Of a stretch of DNA of 64,000 nt, positions 16,591 through 25,784 are shown piece after piece. A program made the position numbers and the translations under genes. Source of the stretch: Planctomycetota bacterium (lineage in GTDB: Bacteria > Planctomycetota > UBA1135 > GCA-002748355); contig PDSF01000038.1 of assembly GCA_002748355.1 (NCBI GenBank), positions 1 to 64,000 of the forward strand, read 5' to 3'. The notes below the pieces were generated by a model. That model searched no databases. It saw nothing but the letters and a program-made list of their open reading frames with translations, and had not been told where the DNA came from. Position 1 is the first letter of the stretch, and each line of letters opens with the position of its first letter.

Positions 16591-17918
16591 GCGGGGGGCT
16601 CTTCGATACGCCGGGTGGCGGAGAGGATACTCCGCCTAGCCGGGCGCCGCTTGCTGAGAGGATGCGCCCTCGCTGCTTCGACGAGGTGCTGGGGCAGGAG
16701 CAGCTGCTCGGGGCTGGGGCGCCGCTGCGTCGCCAGATCGAAGAGGATCGGCTCAGCTCGGTGATCCTGTGGGGGCCGCCCGGCGTTGGCAAGACGACGA
16801 TCGCGCGGCTGATCGCAGGCGAGGTTGACGCCGAGTTCGTGCCGTTTTCGGCGGTGCTTTCGGGGGTGAAGGAGCTGCGGGCGATCTGCCAGAACGCCGA
16901 ACGCCTGCGGCGCACTGGGCGGCACACCGTGCTCTTTGTCGATGAGATCCACCGCTTCAACAAGTCGCAGCAGGACGCCTTTCTGCCCTACGTTGAGCGC
17001 GGGGATGTGGTGCTCGTCGGGGCGACGACGGAGAACCCGAGCTTCGAACTCAATGCCGCCCTCCTGTCCCGGGCCCTGGTGCTGACGCTGGAGCCACTCA
17101 CAGCGGCCGATATTGCGCAGGTGCTGCGGGCGGCGTTGGCGGATAGCGAGCGCGGCTACGGCGAGCTGGCTCTGACTGCTGACGAGACTGCGCTCGCCGC
17201 GATCGCTCAGTTCGCCGGTGGCGATGCCCGCCGGGCCTTGACGGTGCTCGAAGCCGTGGTCCCGCATCTGCCCAGTGGCGTTGAGAGCTTTGGCGCCGAG
17301 GCTGTCGAGCGTGCGGTGCAGCGGCCCTTGCCCCGCCATGACAAGGGGGGCGACCTGCACTACGACTTGCTCAGCGCCTTCCACAAGAGCCTGCGCAATA
17401 GCGATCCGGATGCGGCGCTGTATTACATGGTCCGTCTGCTCGAGGGCGGAGAGGATCCACTCACGATCCTGCGTCGTATGTGCGCCTTTGCCGCCGAGGA
17501 CATCGGCAGCGCCGACCCGCAGGCCCTGGTGATTGCCCAGACGGCTGTCCAAAACCTCCGCTTCCTCGGTCTTCCCGAAGGCCGTTTGGCGATGGGGAAT
17601 GCCTGTGTCTATCTGGCGCTGGCACCGCGTAGCAACGCCGTCTACCGCGCCTTGGCGGCAGCCAAGGATGCCTGCCGTCGCTACCCGAATGCCCAAGTCC
17701 CGATGCACTTGCGCCAGGCTCCTACCCAGCTGATGAAGAATATGGGGTATGGACAGGGCTACGTTTACGCCCACGATACGGAGCACGGCGTCGCCGATAT
17801 GCAGTGCCTGCCGGAGCCTCTGGCTGGAGCGCGTTTCTATGAGCCCTCGAATCGGGGCTTTGAAGCTCGTATTCAGAAGCGGCTCGAGGAGCTGCGGCGT
17901 TTGCGCGGAGGCGCCTGA
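16587..17918 (+). CDS. rarA: Replication-associated recombination protein A (RarA/MgsA)
   Basis: A 443-residue AAA+ ATPase of the RarA/Mgs1/WRNIP1 family that acts at stalled replication forks. Walker A is WGPPGVGKTT, Walker B is LFVDEIHRFNKSQQDAFLP, sensor 1 is GATTENPSFELN, and the RarA-specific tetramerisation/C-terminal domain includes HDKGGDLHYDLLSAFHKS and the MHLRQAPT segment. Length is normal. The ATG overlaps the methyltransferase stop (ATGA), so the two are coupled. Confidence 0.95.
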   Translation: MSGGLFDTPGGGEDTPPSRAPLAERMRPRCFDEVLGQEQLLGAGAPLRRQIEEDRLSSVILWGPPGVGKTTIARLIAGEVDAEFVPFSAVLSGVKELRAICQNAERLRRTGRHTVLFVDEIHRFNKSQQDAFLPYVERGDVVLVGATTENPSFELNAALLSRALVLTLEPLTAADIAQVLRAALADSERGYGELALTADETALAAIAQFAGGDARRALTVLEAVVPHLPSGVESFGAEAVERAVQRPLPRHDKGGDLHYDLLSAFHKSLRNSDPDAALYYMVRLLEGGEDPLTILRRMCAFAAEDIGSADPQALVIAQTAVQNLRFLGLPEGRLAMGNACVYLALAPRSNAVYRALAAAKDACRRYPNAQVPMHLRQAPTQLMKNMGYGQGYVYAHDTEHGVADMQCLPEPLAGARFYEPSNRGFEARIQKRLEELRRLRGGA

Positions 17919-17964
17919 GCACCCTCTCTACTCCGCTGCTGTCTTCTCTGCTTTTGGAGTGCCT

Positions 17965-19743
17965 ATGCGCTTCTCTCCTTCTTTGGCGGCCTTGGCCCTG
18001 GTCTTTCTGTTCTTGTCTTCTGCAGCGCTGGCAGAACGCGATGCGATGCTGCGAGTGGAGCTCGAACCAGGGCGCCAGCAATGGGTCCGATCGCCGGTTC
18101 TGGTCAAGGTCACCCTCGAGGGGCTGGATGCGGAGACCCTGCGCTGGGTCGACGCGAAGTCCTTCCGACTGCGCTTTGATGGGCACGATGTCACCGGGCT
18201 GATCCTGAGCGAGGCGGCGCGGCAGGGTGGGGTCCGCTTCGTTCGTGCTGGGGGGGCAGTGGAGTTGCGCTGTGCCCTGCCGATTCCCAAGGGTTGGCAT
18301 GAGATCAGCGCCGAGTATCGCTCGGTGCACGGAGGCGGCCCGCGCTTCGCGCAGCGCTTTTATGTCTACGATCCCCGCGAGCTGCGGCGGGGGCTGGGCC
18401 TGGCCCCACGGCCCCGGCCTGTGCAGCCCTTGCAGCCGGGCTCGGTGACTGGGCCGCCGGCGACGGTGCAGGCGGCGCCGCTGTTTTTGAATCCGAGGGA
18501 CAAGGCTTTCGTCAAGGCTGCGCAGCACGATCTCGAGCTGCGTTGGTCCAGCAACGGGGTCGGCATGAAACTCGGCACCGTCAAGATCCTGCTCGACTTC
18601 AAGGATGTCACCAGCCGCTTCACGATCGAACGCGAGCGAGCCATTTGGAAGCGGGCACCGCTTACGAACGGCATGCACAGCCTCGTGGCCCAGGTCGCAG
18701 ACTTTGACGGCAGGCTTCGGGTCGAGAGTTCGACTTTCATCGTCTTCGACCCGGCAGAGCGCTACCCGTGGTTCTTTCCGCCCACGGCGCAAAACTCGCC
18801 GCTGGCCCACACGCATCAGCAGTTCCAAAACTACAGCAGCAGCGCGTCCCGCGCGTATTTCCACCACGGCATCGACCTACGGCGGCCCAGTGGAACCCGT
18901 GTTTTGGCCTGTGTCGGCGGTACGGTTTCCAATTTCTACTGGTATGGCCGCAAGCCTTATTACTTCGAAGTCGAGGTGACGGATAAGGACGGCTTCCGTT
19001 GGCAGTACCACCATATCGACGAGCCGAAGGTGCCAGCAGCTGTGCGTGCCGCTGCTGCCCGCAAGGGGAAAATCGCCCAGGGAACGGATATTGGGGCCAA
19101 TGTCCACTGGCCGACGCCGGCATATGGGCAGCGCTTCCACCACATCCATCTCAACGTCATCGCGCCAGATGGCCGTTATGTGAACCCTCTCAACCTCATG
19201 GCTCCGCTCGTCGACACGACGCCGCCTTCGATCTTGGGCGTTTGGGCCTTGCAGCAGGGTGGGACGCGGGCGTTGGACCCGGCGCAGGGCATCGGCGGCA
19301 AACTCGATTTTGTGGCCAAGGCCGAGGACAAGATTGCCCAGCAGCCTTACCAGCTGTCGGTGTACAAGATGACTTGGGAGATCAAGGAGCTGAGTAACAC
19401 GAAGTCGCACCACCTTGCCGAGAGGGTCCTGTGGCAGTTCGACTCGCTTCCTGGCGGCAGTAACCGCTTCGCCAAGGTTTGGGATATCCACAAGCCTCGC
19501 TTCTATGACGGCACGCGCTGGCATAACACCCGCGGCAACTACCGCAGCAAAGACTTCTACTACGTCCTGACCAATCGCTTTCAGTCCGGGGTCGATGATG
19601 CCAAGGGCTACTGGGACAGCGCCGAAAAGGACTGGCAAGGCAAGCCGCGCTTTCCGAATGGTCGATACCGGCTGATCGTCCGGGCCTTCGACCGCAACGG
19701 CAATATGGGCAGCAAGACCCTCGACTTCACCTTGAAGAACTGA
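17965..19743 (+). CDS. Secreted M23-family metallopeptidase
   Basis: A 592-residue exported protein. The signal peptide is residues 1-23 (ends SAALA). Residues 24-290 hold beta-rich regions I do not recognise by name. The LytM/M23 domain spans about residues 290-410: H301-G-I-D304 supplies two zinc ligands and H393-I-H395 the HxH motif, so the active site is intact. A C-terminal about 190 residues follows with no family I can name. M23 enzymes usually cut peptidoglycan cross-bridges; activators without activity lack these residues. The ATG at 17965 has GGAG 6 nt upstream and gives the signal peptide, whereas the open frame itself extends further upstream into rarA. A strong hairpin follows the gene. 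Confidence 0.83.
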   Translation: MRFSPSLAALALVFLFLSSAALAERDAMLRVELEPGRQQWVRSPVLVKVTLEGLDAETLRWVDAKSFRLRFDGHDVTGLILSEAARQGGVRFVRAGGAVELRCALPIPKGWHEISAEYRSVHGGGPRFAQRFYVYDPRELRRGLGLAPRPRPVQPLQPGSVTGPPATVQAAPLFLNPRDKAFVKAAQHDLELRWSSNGVGMKLGTVKILLDFKDVTSRFTIERERAIWKRAPLTNGMHSLVAQVADFDGRLRVESSTFIVFDPAERYPWFFPPTAQNSPLAHTHQQFQNYSSSASRAYFHHGIDLRRPSGTRVLACVGGTVSNFYWYGRKPYYFEVEVTDKDGFRWQYHHIDEPKVPAAVRAAAARKGKIAQGTDIGANVHWPTPAYGQRFHHIHLNVIAPDGRYVNPLNLMAPLVDTTPPSILGVWALQQGGTRALDPAQGIGGKLDFVAKAEDKIAQQPYQLSVYKMTWEIKELSNTKSHHLAERVLWQFDSLPGGSNRFAKVWDIHKPRFYDGTRWHNTRGNYRSKDFYYVLTNRFQSGVDDAKGYWDSAEKDWQGKPRFPNGRYRLIVRAFDRNGNMGSKTLDFTLKN

Positions 19744-19763
19744 GAGGGCCCCGAAGCTCTACA

Positions 19764-19812
19764 CAAACGAAGACGGGGACGGGCGACGAGCGCCCATCCC
19801 CGTCTTCGTTTG
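19764..19812. terminator. Bidirectional terminator hairpin (22-bp stem)
   Basis: Arms of 22 nt (19764-19785 and 19791-19812) pair with one C-A mismatch around a 5-nt loop; the outer ends are CAAACGAAGACGGGG and its complement. The A/T-rich outer stem puts TTT at the 3' end on both strands. It lies between the convergent M23 peptidase and mdh genes. Confidence 0.8.
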
Positions 19813-19856
19813 CTTTGATCCAGGAGCTAGCTGCTCCAGGATCGAAGGGATCCGGC

Positions 19857-20843
19857 TCAGCCGAGCAGGTCGGCGATGGTGGCCTTTTCGCGGCGCAGCT
19901 CCTCGAGGGTGATCTCGAACTTCTCCTTACCGAAGTCGTCGAAGCTCAGGTCCTGGACGATGAGGTAGTCGCCGTTGCCCTTGCAGCGCACCGGGAAGCT
20001 GAAGATCAGGCCCTCGTCGGCGCCGTAGCTGCCGTCGGAGCAGACCGCCATGCTGGTCCAGCTGTAGCCGCGGGTGCCCTGGAATAGGAAGCGGCAGTGG
20101 TCGATCGCGGCGCTGGCGGCGCTGGCGGCGGAGCTCTTGCCGCGGGCCTTGATGATCTCCTTACCGCGCTCTTGCACGGTCGGGATCAGGTGCTTGATGA
20201 ACCAGTCGCGATCCTTGATCGCTTCCTCGGCGGAGATCCCGTGCACGTGGGCGTTGCTCCAGTCCGGGAACTGGGTGTTGGAGTGGTTGCCCCAGATCAC
20301 GACGTTCTCGACGTCCTGGGTGGGCACGCCACTGCGCTCGACGATCTGGGCGATCGCACGGTTGTGGTCCAGCTGCGTCATCGCCGAGAAGTTCTTCTTG
20401 GGGATGCTCGGCGCATTGTGCATGGCGATCAGGCAGTTGGTGTTGCAGGGGTTACCCACGACGACGACGCGCACGTCCTTGCTGGCGACCTTGTCCAGAG
20501 CCTTGCCCTGGCCGACGAAGATCGGGCCGTTCTCCTTGATCAGGTCGTTGCGCTCCATGCCCGGGCCGCGCGGCTTGCTGCCGACGAGGAGGGCGAGGTC
20601 AGCACCTTCGAAGGCCACCTCGGGGTCGTCGCTGCAGATGATGCCTTCGACTAGAGGGAAGGCGCAGTCGAGCAGTTCCATCCGCACGCCATCGAGGGTG
20701 CCGATAGCCGCTGGGATCTCGAGCAACTGCAGGATGACCGGCACGTCCGGGCCGTAGATCTCTCCTGCTGCGATGCGAGGGAGGAGGTTGTAGGCGATTT
20801 GACCGGCTGCGCCGGTCACGGCGATACGTTTGGCCTGGGGCAT
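19857..20843 (-). CDS. mdh: Malate dehydrogenase
   Basis: A 328-residue NAD-dependent malate dehydrogenase of the cytosolic/type 2 class, interconverting malate and oxaloacetate in the TCA cycle. The Rossmann motif is [12 protein letters not shown], followed by LLEIP, the substrate-loop arginines in [14 protein letters not shown], the NAD-binding VGNPCNTNC, the Asp in QLDHNRA and the catalytic His in [12 protein letters not shown]. Start at MPQAKRIAV (20843), because the 12 preceding codons are not part of the fold and AAAGAAG lies upstream of this ATG. It is monocistronic with a strong terminator. Confidence 0.95.
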   Translation of the reverse strand: MPQAKRIAVTGAAGQIAYNLLPRIAAGEIYGPDVPVILQLLEIPAAIGTLDGVRMELLDCAFPLVEGIICSDDPEVAFEGADLALLVGSKPRGPGMERNDLIKENGPIFVGQGKALDKVASKDVRVVVVGNPCNTNCLIAMHNAPSIPKKNFSAMTQLDHNRAIAQIVERSGVPTQDVENVVIWGNHSNTQFPDWSNAHVHGISAEEAIKDRDWFIKHLIPTVQERGKEIIKARGKSSAASAASAAIDHCRFLFQGTRGYSWTSMAVCSDGSYGADEGLIFSFPVRCKGNGDYLIVQDLSFDDFGKEKFEITLEELRREKATIADLLG

Positions 20844-21067
20844 GGTGTTCTTCTTTCGATCGGTAGGAAAAGCGCCCATTGCACCCGCCCGCGTCTCTGG
20901 CTTCCACCGTGAGAGTCAGGGACTTTGCCAAAAGGCAAGGGCCCCGGCTTATAGCCGGGAGCTGGGCGCACTGGCTGGAGTTGTTCCGGGGAATCGTGAC
21001 CCGGAAAAAAGGCGATTGAGACAATGCCATTGGGACAGGGCAGCTAGGGGATTCAGCGATCCTTGAT

Positions 21068-21093
21068 CCAAGATCCCCTCACTCGGATCTTGG
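21068..21093. other. Inverted repeat in the mdh / ETF-QO intergenic region
   Basis: Perfect 9-bp arms CCAAGATCC and GGATCTTGG flank an 8-nt spacer, in the 390-bp divergent gap between mdh and the ETF-QO gene. There is no T-run, so an operator-like site is as likely as a terminator. I see no other gene or RNA in the gap (20844-21232). Confidence 0.35.
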
Positions 21094-21232
21094 GCTAGCG
21101 GAGGCCAGAGTCCAAGGGCTAGCTAGAGGACTCTCTGTTCTTCCAGTCTGGGGGGGGCGCGCTACCCTCCTCTGCGGACCTCTCGAATGCCAGTAGAGGG
21201 GAGTTCTGCCCTCATCCGCTCAGGAGACCATC

Positions 21233-22939
21233 ATGTCGGAAGCAGACCATATTGAACGCGACGAGATGCCGGTGGACGTGTGCATCGTCGGTGCCGGGCC
21301 GGCTGGGCTCGCCGCTGCGATCCACCTGCAAAACCTTGTTGAGAAGCACAACGAGGGCGGTGGCAGTCTTGAGCCCGAGATTCTTGTTCTCGAAAAGGGC
21401 AAGGAAGTCGGTGCCCATATCTTCTCCGGCGCGGTCATGGATCCTCGTGGCATCGAGGCTCTGATGCCGGACTGGAAGGAGCGGGGGGCGCCGATCGAGG
21501 GGGAGTGCAGCGGCGACCAGTTCTGGCGCATGACCGCGACCAAGGCGAAGGGGACGCCCATCCCCGGCCCGCTCAAGAACGCCGGCAAGTTCGTGGTCAG
21601 CCTCAACAAGATGGTCCGCTGGCTCGGCGAGCAGGCCGAAGAAATGGGGATCATGGTCTCGCCGATGATGCCGGCGCGGCATCTGCTGATGGACGGCGAC
21701 AAGGTTCGGGGGGTGCAGCTCGCCGACGCCGGGGTCGACAAGAGCGGCGAGCAGAAGGGCAGCTTCGAGCCTGGCGCCCTGATCGAGGCGAAGATCACCC
21801 TCCTCGCTGAGGGGAGTCGCGGTTCCTTGTCCAAGGGCCTGATCGAAAAGCTCGGCCTCCAGGGCAAGAACCCCCAGGTCTACGGGACCGGGGTCAAAGA
21901 GGTCTGGGCGGTGCCGAAGGACCGCATCGAGGCCGGGCACGTGATCCACACCCTGGGCTGGCCGCTGCCTAGCGACAGCTTTGGTGGCGGCTGGGTCTAC
22001 GGCATGGGGGAAAACGAATCCGGCCAGCGCCTGCTTTCCATCGGCCATGTGACCGGGCTCGACTACAAGGACCCCACGACCGATCCGCATCACTACTTCC
22101 AGCTCTTCAAGACGCATCCGAAGATTCGCGCCCTGCTCGAAGGCGGGGAGATGCTCGACTATGGCGCCAAGTCGCTGCCTGAAGGCGGCTACTATGCGAT
22201 GCCGCGTTCGATCGGCGATGGATTCGTGCTCATTGGCGATAGCGGTGGCTTCCTCGACGCCATGAAGCTCAAGGGCATCCATCTGGCGATTCGCTCGGGA
22301 ATGCTCGCTGCCGAGACGATCTTCGAGCAGCTCAAGAAGCAGGCGGAGGCCGGAGAGGATGCTCCGCTAAGCCGCGAGGGCCTGAAGGGCTTTGTCGATC
22401 GCTTTGAGAGCGACTGGAGCCGGGCCGATCTCTACAAATCGCGGAACTTCCACCAGGGCTTTGAGAAGGGGCGTCTCGCTGGCTTGATCAACGCAGCCTT
22501 TATCACTGTCACTGGCGGCAAGGGCACGTGGTTTCGGGACGGGTTGACGAATAAGGCCAGCCACGAATACATGAAGAAGAAGGCGGGCTTCCCCGATAAG
22601 CCGAGCCTGCCCAAGGACGATGGGATCGTCTTCGACAAGCTGACCGATGTCTTTAGTTCGGGGACCAAGCACGAAGAGGATCAGCCCTGCCACCTGGTGA
22701 TTCGCGATCCCGAAATCTGCAATACCCGCTGCCGGGAAGAATACGGCAACCCCTGCCAGCACTTCTGTCCGGCCGCGGTCTACGAAATGGTCGCCCAGGA
22801 GGAAGGCTGCGATACCGAATTGCAGCTCAATCCGAGCAACTGCGTGCACTGCAAGACCTGCGATATCGCCGACCCGTATCAGATCATCGACTGGATTACT
22901 CCAGAGGGTGGTGGCGGGCCTTCCTATCAGCTGCTTTGA
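21233..22939 (+). CDS. Electron transfer flavoprotein-ubiquinone oxidoreductase
   Basis: A 568-residue membrane-associated FAD/[4Fe-4S] enzyme that passes electrons from ETF (fatty-acid and amino-acid oxidation) to the quinone pool. The N-terminal FAD motif is IVGAGPAGLAAAI; GAHIFSGAV and GGSLEPEI are typical of ETF-QO; the mid region has GDSGGFLDAMKLKGIH; and the C-terminal ferredoxin-like domain has RCREEYGNPCQHFCPAAVYE and NCVHCKTCDI, supplying the four cluster cysteines. Length is that of the full enzyme. The genes for ETF itself are not in the window. modA starts 47 bp downstream on the same strand, so co-transcription is possible. Confidence 0.94.
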   Translation: MSEADHIERDEMPVDVCIVGAGPAGLAAAIHLQNLVEKHNEGGGSLEPEILVLEKGKEVGAHIFSGAVMDPRGIEALMPDWKERGAPIEGECSGDQFWRMTATKAKGTPIPGPLKNAGKFVVSLNKMVRWLGEQAEEMGIMVSPMMPARHLLMDGDKVRGVQLADAGVDKSGEQKGSFEPGALIEAKITLLAEGSRGSLSKGLIEKLGLQGKNPQVYGTGVKEVWAVPKDRIEAGHVIHTLGWPLPSDSFGGGWVYGMGENESGQRLLSIGHVTGLDYKDPTTDPHHYFQLFKTHPKIRALLEGGEMLDYGAKSLPEGGYYAMPRSIGDGFVLIGDSGGFLDAMKLKGIHLAIRSGMLAAETIFEQLKKQAEAGEDAPLSREGLKGFVDRFESDWSRADLYKSRNFHQGFEKGRLAGLINAAFITVTGGKGTWFRDGLTNKASHEYMKKKAGFPDKPSLPKDDGIVFDKLTDVFSSGTKHEEDQPCHLVIRDPEICNTRCREEYGNPCQHFCPAAVYEMVAQEEGCDTELQLNPSNCVHCKTCDIADPYQIIDWITPEGGGGPSYQLL

Positions 22940-22969
22940 CCCAGTCAGCTTCTTTGACCCAGTCAGCTT
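22934..22969 (+). repeat. 18-bp direct tandem duplication across the ETF-QO stop codon
   Basis: Two perfect copies of CTTTGACCCAGTCAGCTT; the first includes the TGA stop of the ETF-QO gene, so a spare in-frame-looking stop follows it. It looks like a recent slippage duplication. Confidence 0.8.
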
Positions 22970-22986
22970 GATTGAGGATAGGTGTC

Positions 22987-23778
22987 ATGCGGGGCTTCAT
23001 TACTCGATCTGTGGTCTGCCTTGCGCTGCTTCTGCCGAGCTTCGGCTGCGCGCCGGCTCGCACGGAGGGCTTGCCGCCGATCAGTGCCGCAGCGAGTACC
23101 AGGCGCCTACTCGAAGAGCTCTGCGAACTCTATGCGCGCGAGCACGGGCTGCACTTGCGGGTAAGTGCCGCGGCTTCCTCGACCCTTGCTCGGCAGATCG
23201 AGAAGGGCAAGCCCTTCGCGCTCTACGTCTCTGCCCATCCCCAGTGGGTGAGCTATCTCTTGAAGCGGGGCTGGGGCGACCCTGCGAGCGAGCAAGACTG
23301 GCTGCGAAATCAACTGGTATGGGTGCGGCATGTCGATGCGGACTTTGCCCTGGGCGAAGGGCCCAGCCTGCCCGCTGGTTGGAGCGGACGCTTGTCGCTG
23401 GGGAACCCCGAGCATGTGCCGGTGGGTTATTACGCCAAGCAGGCGTTGCAACATGTGGGGCTCTGGGAGAGCTTTCGCCCCCAGGCCGAGAAAGAGGATG
23501 CTCCGATGATCGTGCCGGCCGCGAATGCCAGCGCCGGCCTGCGCAATGTCAGTACGGCTCAGTGCGAGTGCGGGATCGTCTACTTGAGCGACGCGCAGCA
23601 GAGCCCCAAGATCGAAGTCCTCTATCAATTTGCCCCGGATAGCCATTCCCCGATTCGTTATCCCATTCTTCTTCCGAAGGGTGCCGGCCCCGAGATTCGA
23701 GCCTTTGTCCAGTGGCTGTTCGGCCCTGAAGCTGCTCAGCTCATCCGGCGCCACGGCTTCGAGCCCGTCAAGTCCTGA
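22987..23778 (+). CDS. modA: Molybdate ABC transporter substrate-binding lipoprotein ModA
   Basis: A 263-residue periplasmic binding protein. A lipoprotein signal peptide with lipobox SFGC ends at about residue 19. The ModA fold is indicated by SAAASSTLARQIEKG (oxyanion-binding serines), LYVSAHPQWVSYL, GNPEHVPVGYYAKQAL and the C-terminal FVQWLFGPEAAQLIRRHGF. It delivers molybdate (or tungstate) to ModBC. The ATG at 22987 is chosen over one 15 bp upstream because it gives a clean signal peptide. It is followed by modB after 3 bp and then modC. Confidence 0.87.
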   Translation: MRGFITRSVVCLALLLPSFGCAPARTEGLPPISAAASTRRLLEELCELYAREHGLHLRVSAAASSTLARQIEKGKPFALYVSAHPQWVSYLLKRGWGDPASEQDWLRNQLVWVRHVDADFALGEGPSLPAGWSGRLSLGNPEHVPVGYYAKQALQHVGLWESFRPQAEKEDAPMIVPAANASAGLRNVSTAQCECGIVYLSDAQQSPKIEVLYQFAPDSHSPIRYPILLPKGAGPEIRAFVQWLFGPEAAQLIRRHGFEPVKS

Positions 23779-23781
23779 GCC

Positions 23782-24489
23782 TTGTTTTTCGCCTTCCTCA
23801 GCGCCGAAGAGTGGATGGCTTTGCGCCTGTCCTTGCAGGTCGCTTTGGTTTGCGTCCTCATCGACTTGCTGCCGGCGATCTTCTTCGGCTGGCTTTTGGC
23901 GCGGCGCAGTTTTCGAGGGGTGGCGCTGCTCGATTCTGTGCTGCATCTGCCGCTGGTCCTGCCGCCGGTGGTGACAGGATACGTTCTGCTGTTGCTGCTC
24001 GGGCCTGCCGGAGTGCTGGGCGCCTTCTTGGAGCAGCAGCTGGGGCTGCGCATCGCCTTTGATTGGAAGGGAGCGGTGCTGGCCTCCGCGGTCGTGGCCT
24101 TTCCGCTGATGCTGCGCTCGGTGCGGCTCGCGATCAGCTTGGTCGACCGAAGGCTCGAGTGGGCAGCGCAGAGTCTTGGGGCTGCTCCGATCCGGGTTTT
24201 TCTCGGGGTGACCCTGCCTTTGGCCTTGCCTGGCTTGCTGACCGGGGCGGTGCTCGCCTTCGCCCGCAGCTTGGGAGAATTTGGGGCGACCATCGTTTTG
24301 GCTGCCAATATCGAAGGGCAGACCAGGACGCTGCCGCTGGCGATATATGGGTATACCCAGCTGCCCGATGGAGAGGGGCCAGCGCTGCGCCTGGTTCTGA
24401 TCTCGGCCGCGTTAGCCGTGCTGGCGATGTTCGCCAGCTCCTTGCTGGAGCAGCGGGTGCGGCGTCACGTTGGCCTGGAGCTGCGATGA
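23782..24489 (+). CDS. modB: Molybdate ABC transporter permease ModB
   Basis: A 235-residue inner-membrane permease with about five or six hydrophobic segments. The cytoplasmic EAA loop is clear (EWAAQSLGAAPIRVFLGVTLP), and FARSLGEFGATIVLAANIEGQTRTLPLAIY is the ModB/CysT-type signature. A TTG start 3 bp after the modA stop is used; an ATG at 23815 is possible but would remove 11 residues. The stop overlaps the modC start (ATGA). Confidence 0.9.
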   Translation: MFFAFLSAEEWMALRLSLQVALVCVLIDLLPAIFFGWLLARRSFRGVALLDSVLHLPLVLPPVVTGYVLLLLLGPAGVLGAFLEQQLGLRIAFDWKGAVLASAVVAFPLMLRSVRLAISLVDRRLEWAAQSLGAAPIRVFLGVTLPLALPGLLTGAVLAFARSLGEFGATIVLAANIEGQTRTLPLAIYGYTQLPDGEGPALRLVLISAALAVLAMFASSLLEQRVRRHVGLELR

Positions 24490-25586
24490 CGGTTTGGCTT
24501 GAGATGGATCTGCGGTTGCAGCGCCGGGACTTCGATCTCGTCGTTCAGGCAGAGATCCGGGAGCCGGTGACTGGGATCTTCGGCCCCTCGGGCTCGGGTA
24601 AGAGTTCGCTACTGCAGAGCCTCGCCGGGCTGCAGCGTGGGGTTCGGGGCCGCATCCGGCTCGGAGACCGTGTCCTGCTCGATAGCTCTAAGAGGATCCT
24701 CGTGCCGCCGCATCGGCGATGCTTGGGCTTCGTCTTCCAGGAACATCATGTCTTCCCACACATGAGTGTTGAGAGCAATCTCCTCTACGGCTACCGGCGT
24801 TTGGCGGCTGCGGATCGGCGCTTCGAGTTAGCGCAGATCGTGGAGCTACTTGAGCTGGAGGAGCTGCTGGCGCAGCGGCCGCAGCGCCTTTCTGGTGGAG
24901 AGCGGCAGCGCGTGGCCCTTGGGCGCGCCTTACTCGCTTCGCCGGAGGCCTTGTTGTTGGACGAGCCGCTGAGCTCCTTGGATCGCCAACTCAAGGGCAA
25001 GACCCTGCGCTTCATGCAGCGTGTGCAGCGAGAACTCGCTGTGCCGATGCTTTGGGTCAGTCATTCGCTGGTTGAGATCCGTGAACTTACCGAGCACTTG
25101 TTGGTTCTGGAGCGTGGGCGCTGTGTGGCCCACGGCGAGTACCGTGAATTGCTAGGTCAGCCGGAGACCCAGGTGCCATGGCACGAATATGGCATCAGCA
25201 ACCTGCTCTGGGCTGAGGTCGTGGAGCACGAGGAGCACTCGCGCTTTACCCGCTGCCGTATCGGGGGGCAGGATCTCCGGCTCCCCGGGTGCCATGGCCA
25301 AGTTGGCGAGCAGTTATCCCTGGGGATCGATGCGAACGAGGTCGCTTTGTCCCTGCATTCGCTCACCGGAACTTCGATCCAGAACGACCTCATTGGTCCC
25401 ATCCGCTCGATCGACGTGGGAGAGGAGAGGGTCCTCGTTGAGGTGGAGATCGACTCCGAGCAGGGCCTGTTGGTCGAGATCAGCCATGGTGCCCGCGAGC
25501 AGCTCGATCTGAAGCTTGGGCAGCAGGTGCACTGCCTACTCAAGGCACGGTCGCTGATCCCTCGCTTCGAAGATCGCCTCGACTGA
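24486..25586 (+). CDS. modC: Molybdate ABC transporter ATP-binding protein ModC
   Basis: A 366-residue ATPase with an N-terminal ABC domain (Walker A GPSGSGKSS, signature LSGGERQRVALGRAL, Walker B LLLDEPLSSLD, H-loop WVSHS) and a C-terminal region of about 70-130 residues matching a TOBE/mop regulatory domain (LTGTSIQNDLIGPI, VLVEVEID), which binds oxyanion and limits uptake. The ATG overlaps the modB stop; the open frame extends much further upstream, but that part is a shadow of modB. A 20-bp hairpin terminator follows. Confidence 0.93.
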   Translation: MTVWLEMDLRLQRRDFDLVVQAEIREPVTGIFGPSGSGKSSLLQSLAGLQRGVRGRIRLGDRVLLDSSKRILVPPHRRCLGFVFQEHHVFPHMSVESNLLYGYRRLAAADRRFELAQIVELLELEELLAQRPQRLSGGERQRVALGRALLASPEALLLDEPLSSLDRQLKGKTLRFMQRVQRELAVPMLWVSHSLVEIRELTEHLLVLERGRCVAHGEYRELLGQPETQVPWHEYGISNLLWAEVVEHEEHSRFTRCRIGGQDLRLPGCHGQVGEQLSLGIDANEVALSLHSLTGTSIQNDLIGPIRSIDVGEERVLVEVEIDSEQGLLVEISHGAREQLDLKLGQQVHCLLKARSLIPRFEDRLD

Positions 25587-25661
25587 TGCCTTCTCTGCTG
25601 GCTTCGCTGTTCCCGTTCTGATGGAGAGGAGAGGTCAAGAATCGGGAGAGGATGGGCCTAA

Positions 25662-25706
25662 AGCAAAGACGTGGCCCCAGGAGGAACCTGGGGCCACGTC
25701 TTTGCT
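25662..25706. terminator. Bidirectional terminator hairpin (perfect 20-bp stem)
   Basis: Arms 25662-25681 and 25687-25706 are perfect complements (start AGCAAAGACGTGGCC) around a 5-nt loop. It lies between the convergent modC and cysteine-rich protein genes. Confidence 0.8.
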
Positions 25707-25784
25707 GAGCCTTGTGGAGTATCCCCTTCTCTTGGTTCTTGAGAAGACAGGAGGCGGGAGTCGTGGCCCGCCTGGCTCCTGGCT

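Noticed and set aside
16242..17786. A 514-codon open frame antisense to the methyltransferase and rarA genes
   Set aside because: Long antisense frames are expected in high-GC DNA; the sequence is Arg/Gln/His-rich, matches no family and lies opposite two certain genes.
21212..22282. A 356-codon frame antisense to the ETF-QO gene
   Set aside because: Fully opposite a certain gene, with no homology that I can see.
22970..22990. A molybdenum-cofactor riboswitch before modA
   Set aside because: Only 47 bp separate ETF-QO and modA, too short for the known Moco RNA structure.
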